DNA from: Mycocentrospora acerina
Lineage: Eukaryota > Ascomycota > Dothideomycetes > Pleosporales
Length of the DNA: 64,000 nt
NCBI GenBank assembly: GCA_022701365.1
Contig: JAKUHH010000269.1
Location: 1 to 64,000, forward strand
Reading direction: 5' to 3'
The notes beneath the pieces were generated by a model that saw only the letters and a program-made list of their open reading frames with translations, did not search any database and was not told where the DNA came from. Below are positions 20,847-31,255 of the stretch, one piece after another. Positions within the stretch are counted from its first letter, which is position 1; every line of letters begins with the position of its first letter. Position numbers and translations under genes: made by a program.

Positions 20847-22272
20847 ACTCGCGATGAAGGTAAATAATTAGAAAAGTTCTTTTGTTTAGTTTTCTCTTGG
20901 TTTGAGAGAAACGTACCAAAATGCTCATTCTATCAATTTATTTCCTGTAGACAGTTCCTGAAGAATTGACCTATTTTGAACGCTAAAAACATGATTGTCG
21001 AAGCCAAGTTTGATTAAGCGATCTAATCTACAGCTTAAACTGATCATCCTCTTTTTTAAAGTAATCCTTATTTTCTACAATCCTCTTAAAGTCGCACTTT
21101 TGATGCCGTTTTCTCCAATTATTCTTACTGTTGGCATGTTTTGCTGACCTTGAAAACAGTGGAAATGGTTCTGATTGACAACTTGAAAATTTTGTTTAAG
21201 CAGCCTTGGTGTCATTTTCTGATTTTATAAACTCTGCTAAGAGAAGACAAAGTGATTGCATGATACAAGCAAGCTAAGGATGAACTTCTAAGATTTCATG
21301 TAAATGAGGGTCCAACGAAGACTTGGAATTAAAATTAACAGATAAGCTCTTACGTAAGATTGAAAAGAAGTTTATCTAGATGGTATACCATGATTAATAT
21401 GTGTAACTGGATGAGACGATTGGAGAAATAACAGTGTTTATTTTCAGGCTGAGAAGAGATAAGAGAACATAAAGCAATAACTCGTTCCCTTGAATTTTAA
21501 AAACTAGTTAACAGTTTATCATGATTGGGTTGTTTTAAACTGATAATTCCGTGACCTTAAATTTCAAGCTTTAGACTTGTACATTGTTTAAAAAGTTCAA
21601 TGAAAGTATGAGTAGTCTCTTGTCTTTTAATGACTACGCAAAAGAGACTCCCAATCCTGAGAACTTACATGATCACAATCGGCATAGACTACTATTGTAG
21701 GCTCTGCATTCGTTTCTTTGATTCAAAGTGCACTATCAAGCGTCAACTATCATCGCCCCATAAGAATTAGTTGCAAACAATTTGATTACCCGGATGTGTT
21801 CTTTTAAATTAGCTAAACGCTTTTCATAAATGTCCCCAACTTACACAGAAGCATTGCCTGTGTGTGCAGTCTGTACTTAGTTTGATGAACCTAAAGGGCG
21901 AAATCTTATGGCATTTTGTTATAGGATTGGAAGCACTTCCCTGGAAACATTACCTAAGATATCGTTACTTGAACAGCTGTACAATGTTTAAAATCCCTTC
22001 TATACAGAATGGCTTTCGTAAACGTAGTGACTTTTTCAGATTCCACGAGAGGAAAGGTTTTGTCGGGGATATCACGCGAATGTACGGCTGTGAAGGTTAC
22101 GGGTAAAACTTGCGTAAGCAAAGGGAACCTAGTGATCAGGGATAATACCGAATAAGTTTCAAATTGAAAAAAGGGACTATTTTCACTTATTCTTAGCTAG
22201 ACACAACACATGTATAAACTTCTTTCTTTATTTTAAGGCCGTCTTTTCAACTGGACGGATTTTCTTTTGAGC
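20847..22272. other. Intergenic, no gene recognised
   Basis: AT-rich sequence without family features. An ORF at 21864-22106 has no recognisable motif and begins with a non-ATG codon. Confidence 0.3.
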
Positions 22273-23034
22273 ATGCATTCTAAAAAACGAAGATCTTCGT
22301 TATTAGAGGGATCTTTGCTCAAAAGGCTTTGTTTTGGACAGGAAGATTCTAACAGACAGAAAAAGATGAGGCTCAAAATTGATTGCACGCAGCCTCCGCA
22401 ACCGGCACCTGAGCAAATTCTATTTCCTTAGTCCTCAAAAATCTTAGAGGAAATATCACGATTGAAGAATCCATTCAGATCTTTTGGTTCGCCCAACCAC
22501 TTGCCTGTGTCTGATCTGATCTGGTTATTTGACCCAATCGCGTCACAGGAGGCAGTCCAAGAAAAGAAACCCTCGTATCTAAGTTGGTCACCACATGTTG
22601 CCTCGGAGCAGGTGTTTCCGCAGCTGTACACTGGTGACAAGCCGACTGTGAGTCCAACATCTTTCTGGAACTTGAGCAGCACTCTTGTTCCCTCAAGCCG
22701 TGGCCGCAAAAACGTAGCAAACACAGAAAATACTCTCATAAGGGGCAAGGCAATATCACCTCTCTTCATCGATCAACTCTCATCAGCCATTAAAGAGCCT
22801 GTGGTAGGCGAAGCCTGTGAGTATTTAGGCGCTCGTGTAGAGGATCAATGCAAGGAGTTCAAGAAAATGTTGATCGCTCACCGAGCTGCTTTTCTGGCTT
22901 CTGTAGCCCAACAGCATGAAATATTTAAGGGGGCAGTGGAAATGCATAGTCAGATGTTCGAAGCTGTGCTTGAGGAGGCATTAAAAGAGTTTTTGGACTT
23001 AGCCCACAGCAGTGCACAAGGGGTTGATCACTAA
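22273..23034 (+). pseudogene. Unknown coiled-coil protein, one in-frame TAG
   Basis: From ATG 22273 (MHSKKRRSSLLEG, a basic start that could be a nuclear signal) the frame runs to a TAG at 22429-22431. It then continues in the same frame to 23034, 253 codons in all. The second part is Ser/Pro-rich with aromatic residues, followed by a helical C-terminal third (residues about 180-250: VEDQCKEFKKMLIAHRAAF and EMFEAVLEEALKEFLDLA-like segments) likely to form a coiled coil. The stop fits CAG to TAG. A caution is that TATTTCCTTAG just before it looks like an acceptor, so an intron cannot be excluded, although no good donor is in place. I do not recognise the family. Confidence 0.45.
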
Positions 23035-23256
23035 GCGCTTCGACAAAAGTTTGGGTACGAAAGCCTTTGGCTTTCAATACAAACAAAGAATCTATTCAAA
23101 ATTAGGTGACGAAAGTAATTATTGAAACAAAAAAGCACCTTTAATGCAAGAGAGAACCGGTTAGTTATACAAAAAATTATACCATGAATTGAAATAGCTT
23201 CGAACGAAGTATCATAAGAAGCACTGCATAACCAAATGTTTCAAATAACAGAAACG

Positions 23257-23489
23257 GATATCCCTCATTGCGTATAGAAAACCAGGTGTGCCAGGGAAAC
23301 GAACAGATTTTAGGCTTTCAAAAACACTGCAATGACATGATTATTGCGATTAATTGGTTTCAAACTTGAAAATGAGTCCATTTTGTTTAGTCTAGTTGGA
23401 AGTGAATGTTATGTAAGGTGGCACGCGAGCCTTGCGCTCTCATTGGTTGTTTTATACACACCAAGGTTTTCGCCGCGTAAGGAGGTAAG
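23257..23489. mobile_element. 235-bp MITE family copy
   Basis: The left end reads ATCCCTCATTGCGTATAGAA with ACCAGGTGTGCCAGGGAAAC. The right end reads CACCAAGGTTTTCGCCGCGT then AAGGAGGTAAGTT. The inner right arm (GCGCTCTCATTGGTTGTTTT) is the conserved one. Confidence 0.6.
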
Positions 23490-24795
23490 TTGAATATTAG
23501 CATGAGAGTTTCGCTTTCTAACAAAAATGTAATCTTAATGATCAAAATGGTAAGTTTAAATATCAACTCAAGCTGTCAAAGTCATCCAACGAAATACTAT
23601 GGTGACATCTTGAAACGATCAATTTATTTCAAAATTGGTGATTGCAGGAAACAAGCAACAATTCTAAGATAGAATTTGAAACGTGAACTTACAGACTATT
23701 GTCTGTCCCTGTGTGTAGACACCCGCTGTGCTTAGGCAAGTTGACTTTCAGTAATCCAATAACTTCGCATACCATGACGTTTGTCTTGCTTCTGTAACAT
23801 TCACGGACTATAGCCTTCTATAATCTCCTAAGACTACCCCCTCCTGATTTCATTTTCGCATAGACCGGAAGCACGGGTGTTTCTCGTTACGGGGAGTGTC
23901 TAGTCACGCAAGTATGAAATTTAGCTAACATTAGGTTTAAGTAACGTGATTACCAACTATGGTTGTCATCATTTTCTTGGTAGGTATGCAAAAATTCTCC
24001 AGACGCAAGCGCAACCTCAACTGCAGTCATCGTTGTTGTTTTGCTACGCGTCAAAGTGTGATGAAGTTCGTGACACTCGAGGACCACGCGCACGGACGCG
24101 GTACCTGCCGGAACGGTAATTTGCTGGAACTAGAAAAACGGGAAGGTGCCTAGGTTCCGATGTAATATTCGTGCACCCAGAGATGATTAACGAGGAATAA
24201 GCTTCGAGGTTATTATCACCATACGTAGTTAGCGGATACAACTACTAGTCGATCCATCTACACCTGGACTCCCAGTTCTAACTTTGCTCTGCAACACTCA
24301 TCAAACGAGCTTGAGCTGCCCCGTCATCCTTGGACACGCAGTTGATAAGCTAACTACTAGCAGCTAGCGTGAACTTGAGCAACGAATTAGAATGGAGTCT
24401 GAGTAACGTGAATAGATGGCACTCGACCGCTTCTGCATGAACAGGCTGACGACTTCTGCGAGCAAGTCAGAAAAGCGATGTTGTGACTGCGAACGATTGT
24501 GAAATCGAAACTGCTGGTATCCGTGCAGTATGGAGAGCAAAAATAGACACAACCACGAGCTTTTGAGCTCAAACTAGACTTCGGACGATTGATTAAGTTA
24601 CGGATGAAAAAGTCAGGTACTTATTAAATTTCTAAACCTTAGTAGTTCTACTAATTCACTTTTTTCGAAGTATATTCACAGACTAGCCTTTGCTTCGCAT
24701 TATGCATAATCGTATTTATGGAGCACAATGAATGTTGTTAATCTGTGGTGAAAAGTTTTGCTTTCGGCTCACATAAAGCCTGATCTCGTGAGGGA
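23490..24795. other. Intergenic, partly GC-richer, no gene assigned
   Basis: The part 24000-24560 is GC-richer than its surroundings and may be an old gene or element, but no frame shows a recognisable domain. Confidence 0.25.
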
Positions 24796-25030
24796 ACGTC
24801 TCTCCCTATGCGCTGAAACACCTGGTGTGCCGAAAACGATCAACGAGAGCGCAAAGGGTCGCACATCATACTACGAATTATATTCCTTGAATCAGGGCAC
24901 AAGAGAAAGTTTTATCAGTTGAGTTGACAATTAGTTGGACCTGCTATGTACGATAATGAATCGTTTTAAAACCTCTTTATCTCGTCACTATTTCGTCACA
25001 CATTGTTTTTCGCTACTTAGGGTCGTCACT
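24796..25030. mobile_element. 235-bp MITE family copy
   Basis: The left end reads ACGTCTCTCCCTATGCGCTG, then CCTGGTGTGCCGAAAACGAT and GAGAGCGCAAAGGGTCGCAC. The right end TTTTTCGCTACTTAGGG is more decayed. It lies about 200 bp upstream of the intact F-box gene. Confidence 0.6.
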
Positions 25031-25224
25031 ATATGTAATGTGTAACCTCTGCTATAGCTTGCTATATTTACAAACATAAAAAATCCTGTCGAGTTTTACT
25101 GCTAAGACTGAGCTTATTACTATAATTGTATCTATATTTCTTCTTGTGAAGATTAATGTCGTCTTTCACTTAATATAACCCTGTTTAGTCTTCCTTTGTA
25201 AATTTAGTCAGGGCTGCTATCAAT

Positions 25225-26596
25225 ATGATATCAACGCATAGTATCAAACAGCATATCAACAATCTCCCTTACGAAATTTTAAGCGAGATCCTTGAAAATG
25301 TTGCTAGACTAGAAGCACGTGACAGACCATCATATACCTTTGGTCTGTCGCGACCTTTGCTTTCATTCGATAAGTTCAACTGTCAGCGCTATGTGAAAGG
25401 TCCGGTCTCTTTGGATATGCTAAAGTGGGACATAACATCATCTATCCGAAGCATTTGCTGGAAATGGCATCAGTGGGCACTAGGATATGCTCTTCGAGAC
25501 ATGTTTGTGAATCACCAGAAAGGCGGGGAGGTTTGTTGGCTAAAGGCTATTCCAACCTGTCTGAAATCTAACTGGATTACAGAAATGGGCTGAATTATCA
25601 AACAGCAGAGCTCTCTTTGCTATCTATGAACTCATTGATCGTCCTAACGGCACGGCAGTTTACCGCGATCTAAATGCGCTTCTCAAGCGGACCCTAGCCA
25701 TGTTCAGTTCTTTTCCCGCGCTGGCAACACATGTCAAGCGATTGTCGTTCTACGGATTCCACGTGGCCGAGACCAGCACACTACTGATGAAGTCTGTCGC
25801 TAAATGCCGCAACCTCACCACGTTGTCAGTCCCATGGACGACTATCAGGCACGTAGATGCACACGCGTGGCAAACCGTGCTGACAGGCAACATCAACCCG
25901 CTAATCTCGCTGGAACTTCTGTGCAATGCCTCTGTATCTTTGAAAACTCTTCAGGAAGAGAATACCGTCAATCTCCATGCCTTAGATTTCCTGGATTTTG
26001 GTGAGCTGCAGCGCTTAAAGGTCTTCGGTGATGCCGCCTATATGCCGATCACGGATGACGATCTTGCAGCTATCGCTCATACTGCAACTCAACTCTACGA
26101 GCTTCACCTTACATGTATCTCGACTATCTCATTAAGTGGTGTCATGGCCATCGTCGCTGCATCACGGGACACGCTCCGTGTTCTTGAACATAGCCCCCGG
26201 TCGCAACACGGGTTTTCACATCCCCATCCCGGGTTTCCAGAAAACGATGAACATTTATGCGAGACCATTTCAAGATACCCAAGGCTAAAAACACTGTCCG
26301 TATCGCTTCCATCAGTTTGCTCCAGCTTGTTCTCCAACGAAAATGCCCCCTTCACTGGAAACCTGCAAGTGCGTGCGCTACATATTTGCGAGCACGCTGG
26401 TACTTCGTCGAAACAAGGCGACCCGGAGACACTACGAAAAACGCTCGGACAGGCTCGCCGTCTCATACAACGATATGCCGAAGGAACGCTTCCGCGTGTA
26501 CTCTACATTGAGTTGTTTATTGATGGCTGCATCTTTGAACCTGGATACTCGCTGGTACATGGAAATTTTGGTGCAGCTGAGTTTTCATCTACTTAA
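25225..26596 (+). CDS. F-box/leucine-rich-repeat-like protein, two exons, intact
   Basis: Exon 1 is 25225-25530 and exon 2 is 25583-26596. The 52 nt intron has a GTTTGT donor, an ATCTAAC branch site and a TTACAG acceptor, and phase 0 joins GGE to KWAELSNSRALFAIYELIDRP. The product is about 439 residues. The N-terminus is F-box-like (INNLPYEILSEILENVARLE), then SYTFGLSRPLLSF, KWDITSSIRSICWKWHQWALGY and RDMFV. The rest holds leucine-rich segments such as LTTLSVPWT, LISLELL, LQRLKVFGDAAYMPITDDDL, LYELHLTCIST and LRVLEHSPRSQHGF. The family is common and expanded in Pleosporales-like fungi; members are presumed substrate receptors of SCF ubiquitin ligases. No stop interrupts either exon, and the codons are GC-richer than in the broken neighbours. 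Confidence 0.85.
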
Positions 26597-26959
26597 TTGA
26601 AAATGAAAAGCATAGACTGGAGTAGTAAAGGACCCTATGGAAGTTCTGGTATCTATCAAAATATCGAAGACGAGGAGTGGAAGCATATACACGAAGACGC
26701 ATATTTGACTGGAGTAGCCAAGTAAAAATTGAACAAAAGCAGTTTTCTGATTTGCATCTACGTGATTGATATGAGTCAAAACAAAGTAGATTCGAAATAA
26801 AGTGACTGCATGAATTTACTTGACACTCTGCCAGGTACCTCCTCTGATATTTGATTTCTAGAAACAAAAAAATCAAATTGGGATTGCAAGTTGAGACTCT
26901 AAAGACCATAAAGTATCTTTATGAGCTTTCTGAAGAGCAAAATAGGTTCTCTTTTCTTG
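26597..26959. other. Intergenic, downstream of the F-box gene
   Basis: Nothing recognised; it would hold the F-box gene terminator region. Confidence 0.3.
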
Positions 26960-27300
26960 CCATATTCTGCCTCCCTCAAATTTAACTCACCTAGCAATGA
27001 GTGGTGAGAGGAGTAAGGAAGAGGATAGGCTTGGACTGGAGAAATAGAGTAACGTCTATCCCTGCGTAGCGGGACACCCTGTGTGCCGGGACCGGCCAAT
27101 CAGCTCGCTTAAATCACAGACTTCTGCCCAAAATCTGCAAGTTGATTGGCTGGTCCCGGCACGCAGGGTGTCCTGTTACGCAAGGACGGACGTTACTGAT
27201 GATTGTATTACTACGTGCAAATTACCTACAATTTGGAGCAGGAAAGTATGTGCTGAGTCATCTACTAATGCCGCAACCAATCAGCATGTGGTGCCTTCAT
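26960..27300. repeat. Dispersed repeat C, copy split by a 142-bp MITE
   Basis: The flanks 26990-27051 and 27196-27300 match 59022-59200 continuously: GTGAGAGGAG, then GACTGGAGAAATAGAG and after the MITE TGATGATTGTATTA, GTGCTGAGTCATC, GCCGCAACCA and GTGCCTTCAT. The second copy has no insertion, so it shows the empty site. The identity of the repeat is unknown. Confidence 0.7.
27052..27193. mobile_element. 142-bp MITE, copy 2, nested in repeat C
   Basis: It is nearly identical to 7331-7472, has the same about 57 bp inverted repeats and is flanked by TA (27050-27051 and 27194-27195). The uninterrupted relative of the host repeat at 59.0-59.2 kb supports insertion here. High similarity between copies suggests relatively recent movement. 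Confidence 0.9.
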
Positions 27301-27334
27301 AGCAGCCACTGCGGACTATAGGCTACTCGCAATG

Positions 27335-27470
27335 CATTGTGTCAGCCTGTACGTGAGCACTCAGTTCCTACATAGTCTCCGAGTCCTACACTCCTAAGAG
27401 TACAGCAAGGTCCTCCTGGTTGTTCCCTCACACATCGTGTAAACAATATTAGGAAGTTCTGTACCTCGGA
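27335..27470 (+). repeat. Dispersed repeat D, copy 1
   Basis: It matches 55848-55985: GAGCACTCAGTTCCTACATA, GTCTCCGAGTCCT, then ACTCCTAA and TCCTCC..TTGTTC.CTCACAC. The element is unidentified. Confidence 0.6.
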
Positions 27471-27893
27471 ATTAACGTTTACCAAATTAAGACCGCAGAA
27501 GAAGATTTTAATATTCAAAGAATGCAAAGATAGATGGGCATTAGTGCTCTTTAACTGGAACAATTTCGTCGAATGGTTCATTCTTCTCGGAAAATCTGCC
27601 AAGTACCCAACTACCATTTAACTTTTCATAGATTTGTTGTTAAAATCTGCCAAACTTCATATATCAAAGTAAGAAGAGTCCTGGCATGGTGCTCAATTAT
27701 GTTTCTAGTCATTTATTCGTCTCTGGATTCGCTTCCGCACATTGAAAGGTAAAAGAAGCAGAAATTGACTTGAATAGATGTCGCGTAGAGTACAACAATT
27801 TGCTAGCCATACAGCGAGAGATAATTTGTTTTAGCTGCGACAACAGATTTTTTGATATGTTGTGGCTTCGCATGAGCAGAAAATAGGACCTTA
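27471..27893. other. Intergenic
   Basis: Nothing recognised. Confidence 0.25.
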
Positions 27894-28098
27894 TGCCCCT
27901 CCCCTACTAGCGAAAAACTCGGTTTGATGGCAACTTGGACAACCATCAAAATTTCTTGAAAGATTAATAATCGTGAAGAGAATACTACATTAACTGCAAG
28001 CTCCAAAAAACAAAACGATTCCTACTGTGTCCAGTTTGAAGAGCATATTGCGTAAGATTTTTCGCAATCCGGGTTGTTCGTCACGCAGGGAGGGACGT
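27894..28098. mobile_element. 235-bp MITE family copy, slightly shortened
   Basis: The right end reads TTCGTCACGCAGGGAGGGAC before GT and TA (28099-28100). The left end GCCCCTCCCCTACTAGCGAA follows TA at 27892-27893. The body is about 205 bp. Confidence 0.55.
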
Positions 28099-28557
28099 TA
28101 TGGCGGGATGTCAGTCAACTCCCATGTTACCTGAGCTTGTGAGCCACTTATGCACATCTGAAAGTTTTCACGAAATTCTAAAAAACTTGACATATTGCAA
28201 ACTATGTCCTCATTCTAACATTTCCACATCGTGTTCCAATATGACAGTCTCATGGCGGGACACATGAGCCTTTTTTCTTGATCCGCGGCTCTCTAAAGTT
28301 GCTTTAACTAGAATGTCTGCAGTGAGTTTCTGTATTAATAAGCCAAGTCTGACATTTGATGATGAGTTTTAACAACATTTTCTTCTTTACTGTATAAGGT
28401 TTGACTTATTTTAACTGCATCTTAGGCTCTTATTTCTTTGTATTGAAAGATGGTGTAGCCCTTATTGATCTAGTTAAATTTTTCATTTTTCAAGCGATGA
28501 AACACCACTACAAGACCTAGAAATTCTTTAATGGTTTGATAGATGACGGCTTTAAAT
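28099..28557. other. Intergenic
   Basis: No gene recognised. Confidence 0.25.
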
Positions 28558-29030
28558 TCAAGATCTCTTCATGAGATCTGGAATGAGTGCAATGTAGACT
28601 GAAATTAACATGTCAACAATTCGCATGATGTTGCGTCCCTTTCTGTAGCCGGCTTGGGAGCCTATGTCTTCAGTCATGTCTTTGACCTTCACCACACCAT
28701 TACTCTCGGTGTAACTGTTGTCAAGACGACTTCTATCTTCCTGCGTACGAGTTTGGTTATTGTTAGAGCTGTTTGGCGTGCTTATGTGACGTAGATCAAT
28801 ATTGCTCCTATGTGCCTGTACTGAAGGAGTCGCCCTTGATTTCGCACGTCGCGCATGCTTCATCTTTGCTGCATTAACGATTAGCGAATTTCGAACACTA
28901 AGCAATTGTTACTCACTTTGTGTTGAGTAAGTCGTTTCGCCTTGTCGTGAAGCATACATATTAAGCTTGTTTAGACGACGATTATACTTTCTATTCAGGG
29001 AATCGTTGAGCAGTTCACAAACTATCTTTA
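28558..29030 (-). pseudogene. Unknown gene relic with a possible intron
   Basis: A reverse-strand frame from about 28860 to 28558 (MKHARRAKSRATPSVQAHRS at its start, DMTEDIGSQAGYRKGRN near its end) is protein-like. A well-formed 48 nt intron (GTGAGT donor, CGCTAATCG branch, ATGCAG acceptor) lies at about 28918-28871. Upstream of it an open stretch encodes KALKIVCELLNDSLNRKYN, but the phases do not join cleanly and a TGA precedes it. No family recognised. Confidence 0.25.
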
Positions 29031-30535
29031 GGGCCTTTCACGACTCAAGTTAATCTCAGACATCTTTCTGAATTGATATCGATGCAAATATTCCACATAC
29101 CTCTCTATGTGACGAAATGTCTCGTCTTTTCGCTCTGAGAAGCTTCCTTACAACAGCGGCGGTACGCTATTATCCCGTAAGTAGCCATTGAATTGTGCAA
29201 CCACAAAGGATGAAACTCTCACCATGAGATGTTTGTACTTCATAGTAGGCTCACTTTAGATAGAGAGATGAAAGCGAAGGGTATTCTTTTAACGCTCTGG
29301 CTGCATTGTCTCAGCACCTGAGCAAATTTATTCGTTTGAAGCAGAGCCTATGACGTGATTTGGTTGATAAGAATAATTTTTTTATCACGATCCTGTTTGG
29401 GTCATCACAGTAAAGGCTCTAAACAAAGATGAAAGATTATAGAACTACGAAAAATTGAATAATCATGTCACTAGTTTTACATGTGTGACCACATTACTCT
29501 GAAAGTCTTTGTTACTTTTACTGCGCATGCCTTCTAGTAATAATATTTAGTTCGTTTGCCTAGATTCATGCATAGACCTTAAAACAAATGCTGACTTTTT
29601 ATTGCCATAATACTACTTACTCTGTCATAATAATTCGCAGCGTTTTCCTAAAATCCTAAACAAAACTATTAATGTCCGAACTTCACATTAGGACTTGTAC
29701 TAAGGGTTATCTAATGTTACTTCTGATAGGGCAGAAAACCCTCTGCGAAGAAAAAAGTGGCAGATTTAATACACCTAAAAATATTGTATCAACAAAGCAA
29801 CAGTGTGATGAATTATTTGTGATCTTAAAAGATAAGCTTATCTTGTTATGCCTAGTCAAAGAGCATGTTGCGCAGAATAATGTGCGATTCATGTGCTCTC
29901 CTTATTTATTTTCCCCACAGTTAGATGTTCGCTTAGTACAGAGGTACATGGAATATTTTAAATATCTGAGGCTAGAGCTTATGCATAACTTGTAAGAGTA
30001 ACTATTAATGTTCTCTCTTTAAAATTTATTAACCTGCCTTCCTGGACTTCCACTTTCACAGGGACCATTTAGCCGCGCAAGAATCCAGAATGATAAGCAA
30101 GTCAAATCTGTCGAAAAACTTAGACTTTGAACACTAGGCTGGATTTGAGATTGTGCTGCCTGGCTAGTGATTGTGTTTTTTCTCCTATTCATAGTTGCAA
30201 TGCTGTTTTGCAACGCTTAAGTGATGATTACTAACCGCCCTACCACCCTGAAGCGACAAAGGGCCGACAGAATGATTGAGAGCAGCTAGCTTGCGTTTCA
30301 AGCACTGAATTAGAGGAAAGACTGAGTAACGCATAAGGCTGACGCGCCACTGCGCGCGCAAGGCCAGGCCGATAACTCTTGCGAGAGGGTGAAGCCACAA
30401 TTGCCATCAGCTGTGCTATAGCTGGAAAGGGAACGCAATCTCCAGATTTTCATCCTTCTTATTTCTACCCTACGCTGCACTCAAACTCTTTCTTCTCTGC
30501 CTTCAAGATTTCTTAGTGAAAAGCCATCAATCACA
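29031..30535. other. Intergenic with a MITE fragment
   Basis: At 29855-29915 the sequence CAAAGAGCATGTTGCGCAGA with ATAATGTGCGATTCATGTGC matches the inner arm of the 235 bp MITE family, so the forward ORF crossing it (29672-29995) is not a gene. The remainder shows nothing certain. Confidence 0.4.
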
Positions 30536-31241
30536 ATGAGTGATTAGTTCTCTTCACTACGGAACAAATTCTATAAGGCCTCTGAATATGTTTGCAGCAT
30601 ATCGCCAGCTGCCATCCTTCTCGGGATAACCTTTAACGTTCTGGACGCCTGTAAGTTGATGAATTATTCTTCTGATTTCATTTCTGACGACTGGCTGCCA
30701 ATTTCAGTCTCGTTAGGTGTGCTGTTATTTCCCTCTCTAGAGCATAGCTCTGCCTTTTCTAACATTTAAGCTTAAGCAATGTCAATGTTCATCATGAGGT
30801 GGGTCTGCTGCGCAATTAAACCCTCTGCACACTTTAGTTAACCTTGAATAGCACGATTACTTCTTAAATCGCGCTGACTTTTGGAGGCTCTCGTCTTCCT
30901 GGAGCACTGGGCTTGATGCTTGTTGAGGTTCTTCCGTTCTTGCGGGGGATTGCATCCGCCATTCAACACAGGTTAGGCGATGGTCACCCTGGGGTACTGC
31001 CTACAACTTTGGTTGCATACGCTCTGACCAGCGTACTGCTAAGCTTAGTGATGTTTCTTCTTGGTGTTTCCAGGTGCGGACGCCTGGTCAGGTACTTCCC
31101 TCTAACGGTGCTAACGGGAGCTGTTGGTGAGAACCCTATTTTCTCCTTATGCTAGACAAAAGAACTAACTTTAGAAGGTGCTGTAGGAATATCTCTCTTT
31201 GTGTTGTCACTTGAACTAACATTGCCTGTGTCATCGCCTCC

Positions 31242-31255
31242 GCTTGATCTTAAGA
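31242..31255. repeat. Left 14-bp target-site duplication of the LINE
   Basis: GCTTGATCTTAAGA occurs here and again at 37527-37540, exactly flanking the LINE. Host codons (LDLK) can be read from either copy. Confidence 0.9.

Noticed and set aside
29672..29995. 107-codon forward ORF with an ATG start
   Set aside because: Its second half is the inner arm of the 235 bp MITE family, and no protein family is recognisable.
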